From assembly GCA_022749755.1 (NCBI GenBank), contig CM040442.1, positions 19,376,504-19,440,503 of the forward strand: a stretch of DNA of 64,000 nt, in the 5' to 3' direction. Positions 13,477-23,833 of this stretch are shown here, piece after piece; positions within the stretch are counted from its first letter, which is position 1, and each line of letters begins with the position of its first letter. The notes below the pieces were generated by a model that ran no database searches, was not told the DNA's origin, and worked only from the letters and a program-made list of their open reading frames with translations. The stretch comes from Azadirachta indica (taxonomy: Eukaryota > Streptophyta > Magnoliopsida > Sapindales > Meliaceae). The position numbers and the translations under genes are program-made.

Positions 13477-14417
13477 AATGGTGGACAATAACTAACTCTC
13501 TTACCTTTTTTTTCAATATTTTCTTGCAATTTCTAATTTTTTCGTTAAAAAATGCAATGAAAAATTAGTAATTATTATAAAATAGTCAAAATCACAATGA
13601 AAAATTAAAAAAATTTGATATGTTGCATTATAGCTCTACCTATAAAAGGATTACGTTGCTTTAAAAAACAATTGTAAAAAATTAGGCTTTTAATAGATGT
13701 ATAATTGTCATTTATAGTAAATCAAGACCTTTATAATTATTTTTGAAACTAGTATAATTAATTAATTCAATAAACCTTAGGAACTTATAAATCTTTTTTT
13801 TGATGTAAAAATTCTATTTCATTGCACGAATATCGTCGTTCATCTTATATACAATTATTGTTTTAAATAAATGTGTTTACTTTAATCTTTCTTAACAATC
13901 ATACAATTTTCTAAAAGAATATTTTGAAAATATTTTAGTACTAATGATTGTAATATTTTGATTTTATTTTATCTTGGAGGTAATTAGTTGTGGAACCCTG
14001 TTAGTAAGAATTCTTACTAACGAGGGTAAAAATTAGAACAAAAAGTGAAATTATACACCACAAAATCTTTGTCTTTGTTATATTTTCTTTATTATATTAA
14101 TGATATGTGACAATAATACGATACTATCACATTTATCTAAATAAAATTTGTTTAAGAGTGAAGATTTTTAATGTTATTCAAATAAACTTATGTATTTATG
14201 TATAAAGTGTTCTCAGTGCCCAAGAAACTCTACTAATATCTAAAATAAAAATTGTCATTTCAAATTTTTTAATAAAAAAGAGTAAAGGGCTCACAAGTTT
14301 TCAATGTTTAGGATATTAGATTGATTAGTGTCTTAATAATTTCAAAAATACCTATTAAAGTCTAATTTATTAAAAGGTAATGATTATATCCCTATTAATA
14401 ATAGTTATTTAATAAAA
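13477..14417 (+). repeat. Direct duplication, left copy (about 0.94 kb)
   Basis: This segment, starting AATGGTGGACAATAACTAAC, matches 17436-18420 almost base for base over long stretches, with scattered substitutions and small indels. It contains a right-arm-like piece of the fold-back element family (about 13683-13800) and the left arm of another copy (from about 14274). The two copies lie in the same orientation about 3 kb apart. Confidence 0.8.
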
Positions 14418-14762
14418 ATAATTATTAAATCTTTAAAATTTGACCAAATACAATATATTTATCTAAATACAATAATAAAATAGAAGGAGAATGATAGTGG
14501 GGTAGCCGTTTTTAAAAATAAATGTTAAATAGATACCCAAATCAAAATATTTGTTAGTGACACTTCCTCGGTTAAAATTTTTTATCTCCGTTATGCTAAA
14601 AAAAGATATAATAGTTATTATAACTTAAAATTAAAATTAGAAATTGAAAAACATTATTATTTTTTATATTTAAGGTTAAAATGGTCATTGTGATTTAAAA
14701 ATAAGTATAAAAGTTAAATTGTATATAGTAAAAATAATTATACAATAAAAACCCCTAAACTC

Positions 14763-14945
14763 CATTTTTTTTCCTCTTTGTAGTTGCCGCCCCTACTTCT
14801 TTTTCTTCATCTTTTTTTCTTCCTTTTCTTATTTCCATCTTCTTTTTTCTTTTCTTCCTCTTATTTCCATCTTCTTCTTTCTTTTTTCTCTCTTGGTCTT
14901 AATCTTCTTTCTTTCTTCTCTCTCTTTTGGTCTTCATCTTCTTTC
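14763..14945 (+). repeat. Polypyrimidine tract
   Basis: About 180 bases composed almost only of C and T on the plus strand, with CTTCTTTC-like units. It lies inside the nested MITE. A similar CT tract lies inside the related element at 47908-48390. Confidence 0.8.
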
Positions 14946-15089
14946 TTTACTAAATTGCAGAACACATAATGATTGATTTGGTATTAAATTAGGGTATTGT
15001 GTAAATTGTAAGGATTATGGAATGAGATTGGTGTAGGATTCGAAGTAGGTTTTGTATGAATTAAAGTAGTGTTGAGGATTGAAATATCT

Positions 15090-15211
15090 TTGACTGATAA
15101 TTTGGTTAATGGATTAAAATTGATTGATAATTTGGCTGATAGATTAAAATTAATTGATAATTTGCTTAAATAATTAAAAATTAATTGATAATTTGGTTTA
15201 TTGATTGATTA
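15090..15211 (+). repeat. 30-bp minisatellite, four copies
   Basis: Four imperfect copies share TTGATTGATAATTTGG followed by GATTAAAA. They start near 15091, 15121, 15151 and 15182. The first three are exactly 30 bases apart. Confidence 0.8.
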
Positions 15212-16024
15212 CATCACGACATTAATTAAGGATTTGAGTTTCTTTTACATATATATATATATATTATAATTTATTTTTTAAAAAGTTGAGATTTAAGGAT
15301 ATTTAAGTAATTTTATTCTTCAATATAAGTCAGGAGGTAATTATGTCATTACTGCAGTCAAAGGCGGCCAAACCATAACAAAGACTGAAAATTCTAATGA
15401 AAGAAGTGTCACTAACGAATATTTTCGGTTTGGATATTTACTTAACATTTATTTTTAAAAACAAGAACCTAATGGTCATGTTTCCTAAAATAAATAATAA
15501 TATTATTTTTTAGCACATTAAGAATATAATATTTATTATATATATTATAAATAATATATTTTTATTTTTGTTATATAATATATGTTTCAACTATATATAA
15601 ATATATTTTATTTAAATTAGAATATAATTGTAAGTATTGTATTATTATATATTTTATTTTATTTATTTCTAATGCTTTATTAATGTTGAATTGTTAATAT
15701 GTTGTAAAAATAATATTTATTTAATTAGGAAGTTAAATTTTTTTTTTTGGTTAACTACAATTAAATTGAGGTATAATCGTCATTTTTTAGTAAATTGAGA
15801 TCTTAATAAATATTTTTATAATTACTATAATTAATCCATACAATAAATCAAACCTTGACAGCTTGTAAATCCTTTTTCTATAAACAAATCAAATTTAAAA
15901 TTATAGGCTTTATAATACTTCTTATTTTCCCAAAATGAGAAACCCATCATATATAAGAAATCTAAACAAATAAATAACAATTAAAAAATACCACTTACTA
16001 ATCGCCAGAGGTACAAAATTAAAT

Positions 16025-16548
16025 AGAAAAAGGACATGCAAATTCTTAAACTTTAGTTTATTAGAATGATTAGTTATAATAGTTTTAAAATACCCAAAAA
16101 GTCTTAGGATATTTAAAAATGATGATTATGCTCTTATCAGCAATAGTTATTTAATAAAAATAATTATCAAATCTTTTTAAAATTTAACAAAATATAATAT
16201 ATATTATAAAAAATACATTAATATATAAATCATAAATAAATATTAATTTATAAATAACATATAGTATAGCACAACACTTATGATATATAAATCATAAAAT
16301 TTTACATTTATGTATAAAGTATATAAAACATAATAAAATAAAATATATTATTTATAAAACATATAAATTTATCATATATTAACAAATATTATATTGTAAA
16401 ATTTTAAGGATTTAATAATTAATTTTGTTAAATAACTACTATTGATAAAGATATAATTGTTATTTTGATATTTTTATAGATGTTTTAAAAACTATTAGAA
16501 CTAATCAGTTTATTAAGTCAAATTTTAGAGACTTTAATGTACTTTTCC
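16025..16548. mobile_element. Fold-back (long inverted repeat) element, intact copy
   Basis: The left arm, about 170 bases starting GAAAAAGGACATGCAAAT, is matched in reverse complement by the right arm ending AATGTACTTTTCC. Both arms contain GATTAGTT..TAATAGTTTTAAAA and TAGTTATTTAA(T/C)AAAA. The centre is a very AT-rich loop. It has no coding capacity. A second complete copy is at 51156-51832. Confidence 0.7.
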
Positions 16549-17435
16549 GAAATTAAAATACACATGACAACTAGATTGAAATGGAATCATATTGAAATCA
16601 AATCCATCAAAGCCAAACTATATCAAATTGAGTAAGACATGTTTAATTTAAAATTTAAAATTCAATCAATATAGTTAAAAATTGGAATTCTATTTTTTGA
16701 ACCTAAAATTGGAATTCAACTAAATGGTGTTTAGCTCTCAATGAAAAAAGCAAGCCATGTTTGATTTTTAAAAATTAAAAATTGAATCGAATCGAACCAA
16801 GATCTATTATTTTAGGTAGATTTTCTATGGGGAAGACAATTTTCTCTGCAGGATCAACAACCTGCAAGAACTTGTCCCTTTGGGCCAACGATCTAGGAGA
16901 GTTTTTCTAAAATTTCGAGGAATAGATTGAATTCAAGGATGAAAATTTGTCTCTATTTTAAAAATAGATCGTGGATGAGGACAGGTCCTTTTCCCCAGCC
17001 TGGCCCCGATTCCTCGAATTTAAATTCAAATTTTGTATAGATAATTACTAAGTATTTATTTTATTTAATAAATAATTATAAAAGTTTTATAATTTTCATT
17101 TTAGTCAAACCAGTCCTTCAAAAAGGTTTATAATTTTTTAATTTATTCAATTAAGTCCTTAAAAATATTTACAAAATTTTCAATTTAATCAATTTCAGAA
17201 TTCTTTTAAAATCATTTTCACAGTAAAATAATTTAAAAACTAAAAAAAAAAAGTTTAATAATTAAATTTAGAACAATAAATTTTGATAAAATAAAAATAA
17301 TAAATTAATGTCAAAAAATAATTAATTTGTAATTAATGAATTAATATGTTGTAATGTATTAAAAACATTATAATAAATGTAACGATCATATTTAATATTT
17401 TGTGCTAACACAATTATTATTAGATGTAATATTTC

Positions 17436-18420
17436 AATGGTGGACAATAACTAACTCTCTTACCTTTTTTTTCAATATTTTCTTGCCATTTTTAATTTTT
17501 CAGCAAGAATTTTTAATTTTTTTCTTATAATTTTTAACTTTTAAATCATGTATAATAAATTAAAAATTAAAAATTGCAATGAAAAAATTAGTAATTGTTA
17601 TAAAATAGTGAAAATTACAATGGAAAATTAAAAAAATTTGATATGTTGCATTATAGTCCTAGCTATAAAAGGATTACGTTGCTTTTAAAAAACAATTGTG
17701 AAAAATTAAGCTTTTAATAGATGTATAATTGTCATTTTTAGTAAATCAAGACCTTTATAATTATTTTTGAAACTATTAGAATTAATTAATTCAATAAATC
17801 TTAGAAACTTATAAATCTTTTTCTCGATGTAAAAATTCTATTTCATTGCACCGATATCGTCTTTTATCTTATATATGATTATTGTTTTAAATAAATTTGT
17901 TTACTTTTATCTTTCTTAACAATCATACCGTTTTCTAAAAGAATATTTTGAAAATATTTTAGTATTAAAAAATTATAATATTTTGATTTTATTGTATCTT
18001 GAAGGTAATTATTTGTTCTTACTAATGGGGGCAAATATTAAAACAAAAAGTGAATTTGTACATCGCAAAATCTTTATCTCTGTTATATTTTCTTTATTAT
18101 ATTAACAATATGTGACAATAATATGATACTGCCACATTTATCTGAATAAAATTTATTTAAGAGTTAAGATCTTTAATGTTTTTCAAATAAACTTATCTAT
18201 TTATATATAAAGTGTTCTTAGTGCCCATGAAACTCTAGTAATATCTAAAATAAAAAATGTCATTTGAAATTTTTTAATAAAAAAGAGTAAAGGGCTCACA
18301 AGTTTTCAATGTTTAGAATATTAGATTGATTAATCTTAATAATTTCAAAAATACCTATTAAAATCTAATTTATTAAAAGGTAATGATTATATCCCTATTA
18401 ATAATAGTAATTTAATAAAA
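17436..18420 (+). repeat. Direct duplication, right copy (about 0.98 kb)
   Basis: This is the partner of 13477-14417. It carries a small extra AT-rich insertion near 17520-17580 relative to the left copy and ends in the same TAATAATAG(T)..TTTAATAAAA block. Sequence flanking the two copies is unrelated, so they are bounded duplicates. Confidence 0.8.
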
Positions 18421-19502
18421 TTTTTTTAAAATCACTTTCGACAAAATCTTCCTATCTTTTAATAGATTTTGACAAGTAAAAAAGAGAAGTACTTTTGAAC
18501 ATATAATTTTGAAAAATAGTTTTATTTTTAAATTTAATACAAAATATATCCATTTAAAATTATAAAACTTAAAATTAACCTTAATATGATTAATTAATTA
18601 ATTAATTTTATCTTTAATTAGAAAATAAAATTATTGAAACCTAAATAATATTTTCTTTTATATTACTTTTCTACTTCTTTTATTTCTTAAAAATATAATT
18701 AAAAAATTATATATTTTTTTTTGTAAATTATATATAAAATTAATTATTATTTATCACTATATACATTTTGATCAATTATATTAGTACAATATTTTAACAA
18801 TAAAATTTACTATACACAAAACTATTTTTGAAAAGATGAAATTTATAGAATATTTAATTGATTCTCTTAACATTTGGTTATTTTTTTAGTACAACAAAAC
18901 TAAATTATTTTAAAATTTATAATAATCTCAAACCAGCCCTTAATATCATCGTTTAGAAAACGAGACATTAAATTTTCGTTGCTATGTACAAGCACCTCAC
19001 TTTTACTCTAACTCAAACCTACCTCTTATGAATGGAGAAATTACCATTACTTTCTCGTTGGATTCAACCCTAATATATTAAACTAATAATAATTTTATAA
19101 AATAAATTGCATAAAAATTAAATTAAATTTACAATTTTCTATAAAGTTAAAAAACTAACATATTTAAATATTAATTTTTAAACCAAACAATTTATAAAAA
19201 TTAAAAAAGTAATTTTAACATTAAAATAATAATGATTTGTAAAAAATGTACAGTTAAAATAACATCGATAGTAATTTTTGTAAATTAATTTAAGTTTACA
19301 AATTAATGTATTTATATAGAGGAAATATTAGGGAACCTTTTTATTACAGAAATTTTTATATCACTTTTAAGTTATTGAGATTGAGATTGAATATAATATA
19401 TGTATTAATTATGTAATAAAAAAAATTATTAGCAAAAGTAATAGTAAAATAAGAAAAAATCTATCAAAATTAACGAAACACGTGCTTTTTTTTTTTTTTC
19501 TA

Positions 19503-19634
19503 CTTCATATTTATAATATGGATCCGATTTGGAAATGTAAACTCGGCCCAAATTCAGTGGATTCGGTTCTTCATATTCATAATATGGATCCGATTTGGCT
19601 ATAAACTGGTTTCCAATTCATCGGACTCGGTTCA
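19503..19634 (+). repeat. 66-bp tandem duplication
   Basis: Two adjacent copies start CTTCATATT and share AATATGGATCCGATTTGG and a GGACTCGGTTC / GGATTCGGTTC end. They begin at 19503 and 19569. There is moderate divergence in the second half. Confidence 0.8.
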
Positions 19635-19909
19635 AAATTCGGATCTAAATTGTTAGTAAAGATGAAATAATTCCCCTGAATGAATTATTATTCTTTCTCG
19701 GAATGAATTGAAGCATTCAACACAAATTTGATTGGACGAAGACTAACAATCGAACGTGCGTCCAATGTGCTAAAATTTTTATTAATTAATTAACAAATCA
19801 AATAATTAGTTACTAACTTATATCCTAAGCATAATTAATTAATTAATTAATTATAATGGTTCACCACTTCCTTATACACACATATATATATAATTATATA
19901 TAATAATGA

Positions 19910-20300
19910 CATATTAATTTTACGTATTTTCTTACTCTATTTATAAACTATTAAATTTATATATTTTTAAAATTTGAGATTACATCATTCGTAAATGTAT
20001 TTTTAATAGTTGAAATTGAATATGACACGTAATTAATATACCATACGTGTGTATATATATATATATATATTTATAGGAAAGAATTAATACCCCTTTTTTT
20101 TATATAATTATTTAGATTAATTGTAAACCGTTATATTTAAATACATCTAACGATTCAAATTACATCTAATATATGTATTAATTATACTTTAATTAATAAT
20201 TAAATGTAATCTCAATTATTAGATATGTTTAAATTTAACGGCTTCTATTTAATGTAAAAAATTATGTGAGAAAAAAGGTTATTCATCTTGATCCTCTTTA
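19910..20300. repeat. AT-rich fold-back repeats, family copies 5 and 6
   Basis: Two blocks (about 19910-20095 and 20095-20300) lie directly upstream of the OFP17-type gene. Both carry the TTATAAACTATTAAATTT / AACGATTCAAAT and ATATGTATTAATTATA signatures of the family. Their closeness to a TATA box at about 20431 means that they form part of the promoter-proximal DNA of that gene. Confidence 0.45.
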
Positions 20301-20430
20301 TGTACATACGTACATATATATAATTTTCAATGTACAAATTTTTATTAATTAATTAACAAATAGTTAGTTACCAACTTACATCCTAAGCTTAAATAATAAT
20401 AAATTAATTTTCATGGTCTCCCACTTTCTT

Positions 20431-20448
20431 TTATATATATACACATAT
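20431..20448 (+). promoter_or_regulatory. TATA box of the OFP17-type gene
   Basis: A TTATATATATACACATA run lies about 160-170 bases upstream of the start codon at 20605. The leader between them is CT-rich and has no ATG in a good context. Confidence 0.5.
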
Positions 20449-20604
20449 AATTCTCAACAGCATATTGAGAAGAATATATCAAGCAACAAACTCCACCAAT
20501 ATCATCAGTTAGCAGCAACTCCTCCGTCTCCTTCCTTGAACAACACTACTACTCTCAGTAGGATTATTTGTTGCTACAACTAATTACTTATTAAAGATCG
20601 ATCC

Positions 20605-21189
20605 ATGAAAACGAAAGCATTATTTGCCGTGAAATCCAAGCTTTGCAAGCCATGCAGAAACCTCTTCCATTTTTGCTGCAAACGCAAGTTTAAACTCAGA
20701 AAGCCTCTCTTTATAAGATCTCTTCTTCGTCCTCATTCTCGACGTTCAACCCCGAGAGACAATCGGTTTTCTTCACTCCTCTCAGGTTTTCGTAGGCTTA
20801 AATACCAGTCAAGCAAGCAACGGATGGACCGATCGTTTCTCGCGGAGGAAGAGCTCAGCCTGAGGAGCATACCGGAAAATCCCAGAGGGGAGCCAACGTT
20901 ATTTCCATCCCCGATTACACCAGACTATATCAACAACTCTTATGTTCAACATCATCATCTTAAGGATGATGATGATGATGGTGTGGATGATGCTTGCAGA
21001 AGTTTTGAGAATTATTTGGTGGAAATGATTGTTGAAGAAGGGAAAGTAGGGGACTTGAGTGATGTTGAAGAGCTTCTTTATTGTTGGAAGAATCTTAAGT
21101 CTCCTGTTTTCATTGATTTGGTTTGCAGATTCTATGGAGAGTTGTGTAAGGATTTGTTCTCTCCTCAAGATGATGATCATGAATCATGA
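20605..21189 (+). CDS. OFP17: OVATE family protein, OFP17-type
   Basis: An intact single-exon gene of 194 residues. The N terminus is strongly basic with a Cys cluster (KPCRNLFHFCCKRKFKLRKP), suiting a nuclear signal. The middle has an acidic DDDDDGVDD stretch. The C-terminal OVATE domain (about residues 133-187) contains FENYLVEMIVEEGKVGDL, DVEELLYCWKNLKSPVFI and RFYGELCKDLFS, which are hallmarks of the OFP17 branch rather than of OFP1-5. The family represses transcription with TALE homeodomain partners. OFP17 itself is little studied. It is not a recent tandem copy of the OFP at 9423-10501, because they share only the domain. From memory, Arabidopsis OFP17 is also next to an OFP1-5 type gene (OFP2). 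Confidence 0.9.
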   Translation: MKTKALFAVKSKLCKPCRNLFHFCCKRKFKLRKPLFIRSLLRPHSRRSTPRDNRFSSLLSGFRRLKYQSSKQRMDRSFLAEEELSLRSIPENPRGEPTLFPSPITPDYINNSYVQHHHLKDDDDDGVDDACRSFENYLVEMIVEEGKVGDLSDVEELLYCWKNLKSPVFIDLVCRFYGELCKDLFSPQDDDHES

Positions 21190-22159
21190 TGATGATGATG
21201 ATCATCATCGATTAATCATAATAATTTCTTTTCCAAATGTATAAGATGATCTTCTTCTTTGTGATGAATTTCCAAGTTACCAATACTTAAACGATATTAG
21301 AGATCTCACGAGAACTCACAAAATATAGTATATAAATATCAATTCATTACGTACTTGAGATTGAAATTGATCAATATTGTTAATGTTTATAAGAGTTAAA
21401 GATTAATAAATTTTTAAAAAAAAAAATTAGATTAGGTGGGAAATCTTAACCACTAAACAGTAAATCCTTACTGATTGTTTGAGTTTATAATAGTTTAAAA
21501 ATGTTAAGCGTATTTCAGATTATCCGAATTATATCCAAATGGCCTATTAATAAAATTTATTTAACTAAATGTATATCTGTGATAAGTGTAATATGTAATA
21601 TGTAATTACACAAATTTTATTAAATATAAAAATGATGTCACATTACATGCTTTGAAGTCATAATTATAATGTTTTGTTCAACACCAATAACATCTCAAAT
21701 TTAACATTAATGAAATTAAATACAAAAATTGAAGAACGAAAAGCAGAGGCCCAATATTTGCCCAAATCCTCTTCAAGCCAGCCCATTGTCTTCTTATTTA
21801 GGGCATGTTAAAATTTCCTCACCAAATTATTTGATTTTGATAATAGTAAAAAAGAAAGTATTTTATTTTGAGACAAGTGTGTATTAAAAAAAAATAAAAA
21901 CTAGGATGGCAATAAAGAGAAAAATTCCCCTATTATCATTATTTTCTCAATTTTCTTATTTATTTATATTATACACTAAATACAAATATCATTAATATAT
22001 TATAACATTATACGGATACAACAATTATATTAAACATATAATTAAATTATTTAATAAAATAAAAAAAAGAATTATAGAGTTTTTTTATTAAATTTTGTCT
22101 CCATACATAATTTCACTTTGAAGATAACATTATTTAACCATCATTATATATAAAAAAAG

Positions 22160-22350
22160 AGAAGTATGAATAGTCTTTTAATTTTATTACAATTTCTTGC
22201 GTCATTTATAAATAACTAAAATATACATTTTCAATGGTTAAAATTATATTTTACATATATATTATGCATTAATTATATATTAATTATATGTATTAAATTA
22301 GATCGAAATCGTTAAGAATCTTTATACGGTTGAGGAGCTATTAATTTGTT
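22160..22350. repeat. AT-rich fold-back repeat, family copy 7
   Basis: It carries the family series (ATTTATAAATAACTAAA, ATGCATTAATTATATATTAAT, AATCGTTAAGAATCTTTATA). It overlaps the left copy of the tandem duplication that follows, so part of it has been copied again near 22651. Confidence 0.45.
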
Positions 22351-22630
22351 ACCTCTTGATGGAAAATACTAAACTATTTTCTATCTTGTAAAAGATCTGA
22401 AAATTAATTTTTGTCTATTTTTTATAATATTATTCTAATTTTACCTTTTTTAGGGTAGATTCTATCAACCCTAAAATAATCAGAAACTTAATTTTTTTAT
22501 TCCTTATAATATCATTCTAATTTTACTCCAATCTAATTTTATTTGACGAGAAATTTTGCTATCCTTATTTAAGATTAAGACTCCTAGCTTATAAATAGCA
22601 CGGTAAAAAGCACCATCATTGGTCAAGTGC
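22234..22630 (+). repeat. Tandem duplication, left copy (about 0.4 kb)
   Basis: It begins GGTTAAAATTATATTTTACA and ends GCACCATCATTGGTCAAGT. The same beginning, middle (AAAATTAATTTTT...CATTCTAATTTTAC) and end recur in 22651-23160. Confidence 0.75.
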
Positions 22631-22650
22631 TGGCTTTTGCTTCACTTTGA

Positions 22651-23160
22651 AATCGTTAAAATTATATTTTACATATATATGATGTATTAATTAGACATTA
22701 ATTATATATTAAATTTGATCAAAATCGTTAAAAATATTTATACAATTAAGGATACTAGTTTGTTACATATATAAATATCTATATATATAATGAAAAGTGA
22801 GACGAGAGCGTGGTGAAAAATACTAAACTATTCTTCACCTCATAAAAAATCTAAAAATTAATTTTTTCTTATTTTTTATAATATTATTCTAATTTTATCT
22901 CAATCTAATTTGATTCTTTTAAAATGGGTTTCATTGACCCTCAAAAAATCTGAAAATTAATTTTTTTATTTCTTATAATATCATTCTAATTTTACCCCAA
23001 TCTAATTTTACCACTCTAAATTTTATCTCAAATAATTTTACCTCCTTCAGAGTGGGTATTATTAACCATCAAACCCATGAGAAATTTTGACATCCCAATC
23101 AGAAACTAAGACTCCAAATTCATAAATAGTATGGTAAAAAGCACCATCATTGGTCAAGTG
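22651..23160 (+). repeat. Tandem duplication, right copy (about 0.5 kb)
   Basis: It has the same beginning and end as the left copy, but is longer. It carries an extra stretch with ATGAAAAGTGAGACGAGAGC near 22790 and an additional internal copy of the TAATATCATTCTAATTTTA block. Confidence 0.75.
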
Positions 23161-23205
23161 GTAGCTTTGGCGTCTAACCTAAGGGCAAAAGTTCAAGCCC
23201 TCCAT
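23135..23205 (+). repeat. tRNA-like segment, possible SINE head or decayed tRNA
   Basis: TGGTCAAGTGGTA at about 23151-23163 resembles a pol III A box, and AGTTCAAGCCC at about 23190-23200 resembles a B box about 40 bases on. No acceptor stem closes, so it is not a functional tRNA. The left duplication copy contains only the A-box end. Confidence 0.3.
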
Positions 23206-23833
23206 GAACAAAATAAAGACAAATTTTTCTCAAATTAATTAATTCGGGAGTCTAGATTTTCAAACAACATATGTGCACCTCTTATTTTTTTATTTGTTAA
23301 ATGAAACTATTGCTTATACCAAAAAGGGAAGAAGAGATAAATAAATTATTATTTTTAGGTAATTCGAGAGTTTACAGGTTTGAGGCTGAAGAAGAATCAA
23401 TTAACAAGTTAAAAGCTTGGACCCCTCAAACAAATACTAAAGCAAATTGAGTTACCTACAGTGAGCGACATGCACAGCAGAATATGAAGGCATCAACCAT
23501 TAAAAGGGCAGACAATCATTAAATTGGAACCCAAAAAACAAAAAAAGGAGAAGCACTGTTAGCTAGATCTGTTTTTACAGTTTCGGCCTGCATAAAACAA
23601 TACTCGTGCAACTTACAATATATATATATATATATATATGGGGAATAAGCAACTTAGAAACAATACTAGTCTTTAGCTTGCAAGTTCAAGCCCATCATAT
23701 TCTATGACTAGCTTTTGAGAAAGAAAGTAGATACAATGATAGGATTTAACTCATATTAAGTTAAGAAGTACTAAACACAAAAGGCGATTAGTTATTGTCA
23801 AGTTACCCTCAGATCAGAGCACGCGACTAGCTA

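Larger units (their letters stand above)
14486..15485. mobile_element. MITE-like element with about 70-bp inverted termini and a pyrimidine-rich interior
   Basis: The left end contains TTTTTAAAAATAAATGTTAA followed by ATAGATACCC and TTAGTGACACTTC. The right end carries the reverse complement of the same series, from GAAGTGTCACTAACGA to TTAACATTTATTTTTAAAAA. The interior holds a CT-rich tract (14763-14945) and a 30-bp tandem repeat (15090-15211). The open frame inside the CT tract encodes only Phe, Leu and Ser runs and is not a gene. It has no transposase, so it is non-autonomous. Confidence 0.65.
14274..15878. mobile_element. Fold-back element interrupted by a nested MITE
   Basis: The left arm (about 14274-14470) and right arm (about 15740-15878) are inverted relative to each other and match the arms of the intact elements at 16025-16548 and 51156-51832. 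The interior is split by a separate terminal-inverted-repeat element at about 14486-15485. This order shows that the fold-back element inserted first. No coding capacity is seen. Confidence 0.55.
10744..20430. other. Repeat-rich intergenic DNA between the two OVATE genes
   Basis: About 9.7 kb without a recognisable gene. The stretch is built largely of fold-back elements, MITE-like insertions and duplicated segments, listed separately. The unassigned parts (roughly 10744-11500, 12550-13470, 16550-17430 and 18430-19500) are AT-rich, full of stops in all frames, and show no family I can name. Confidence 0.7.
21190..23833. other. Intergenic DNA between OFP17-type and DUF641 genes
   Basis: AT-rich, with no coding region. 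It contains a fold-back repeat copy, a tandem duplication with a tRNA-like end (22234-23205) and a TA microsatellite at about 23618-23638. The last 200 bases are likely the 3'UTR of the DUF641 gene, which is read from the other strand. Confidence 0.65.

Noticed and set aside
14784..14969. 61-codon open frame rich in Phe, Leu and Ser
   Set aside because: It is a translation of the CT tract inside a MITE, with no protein-like composition.
13477..18420. LTR retrotransposon with LTRs at 13477-14417 and 17436-18420
   Set aside because: No TG...CA termini, no primer binding site or polypurine tract at the expected places, no gag/pol remnants, and the interior is made of other small elements.
23135..23205. 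Functional tRNA gene
   Set aside because: A and B box-like motifs are present, but no acceptor stem or anticodon arm can be drawn.
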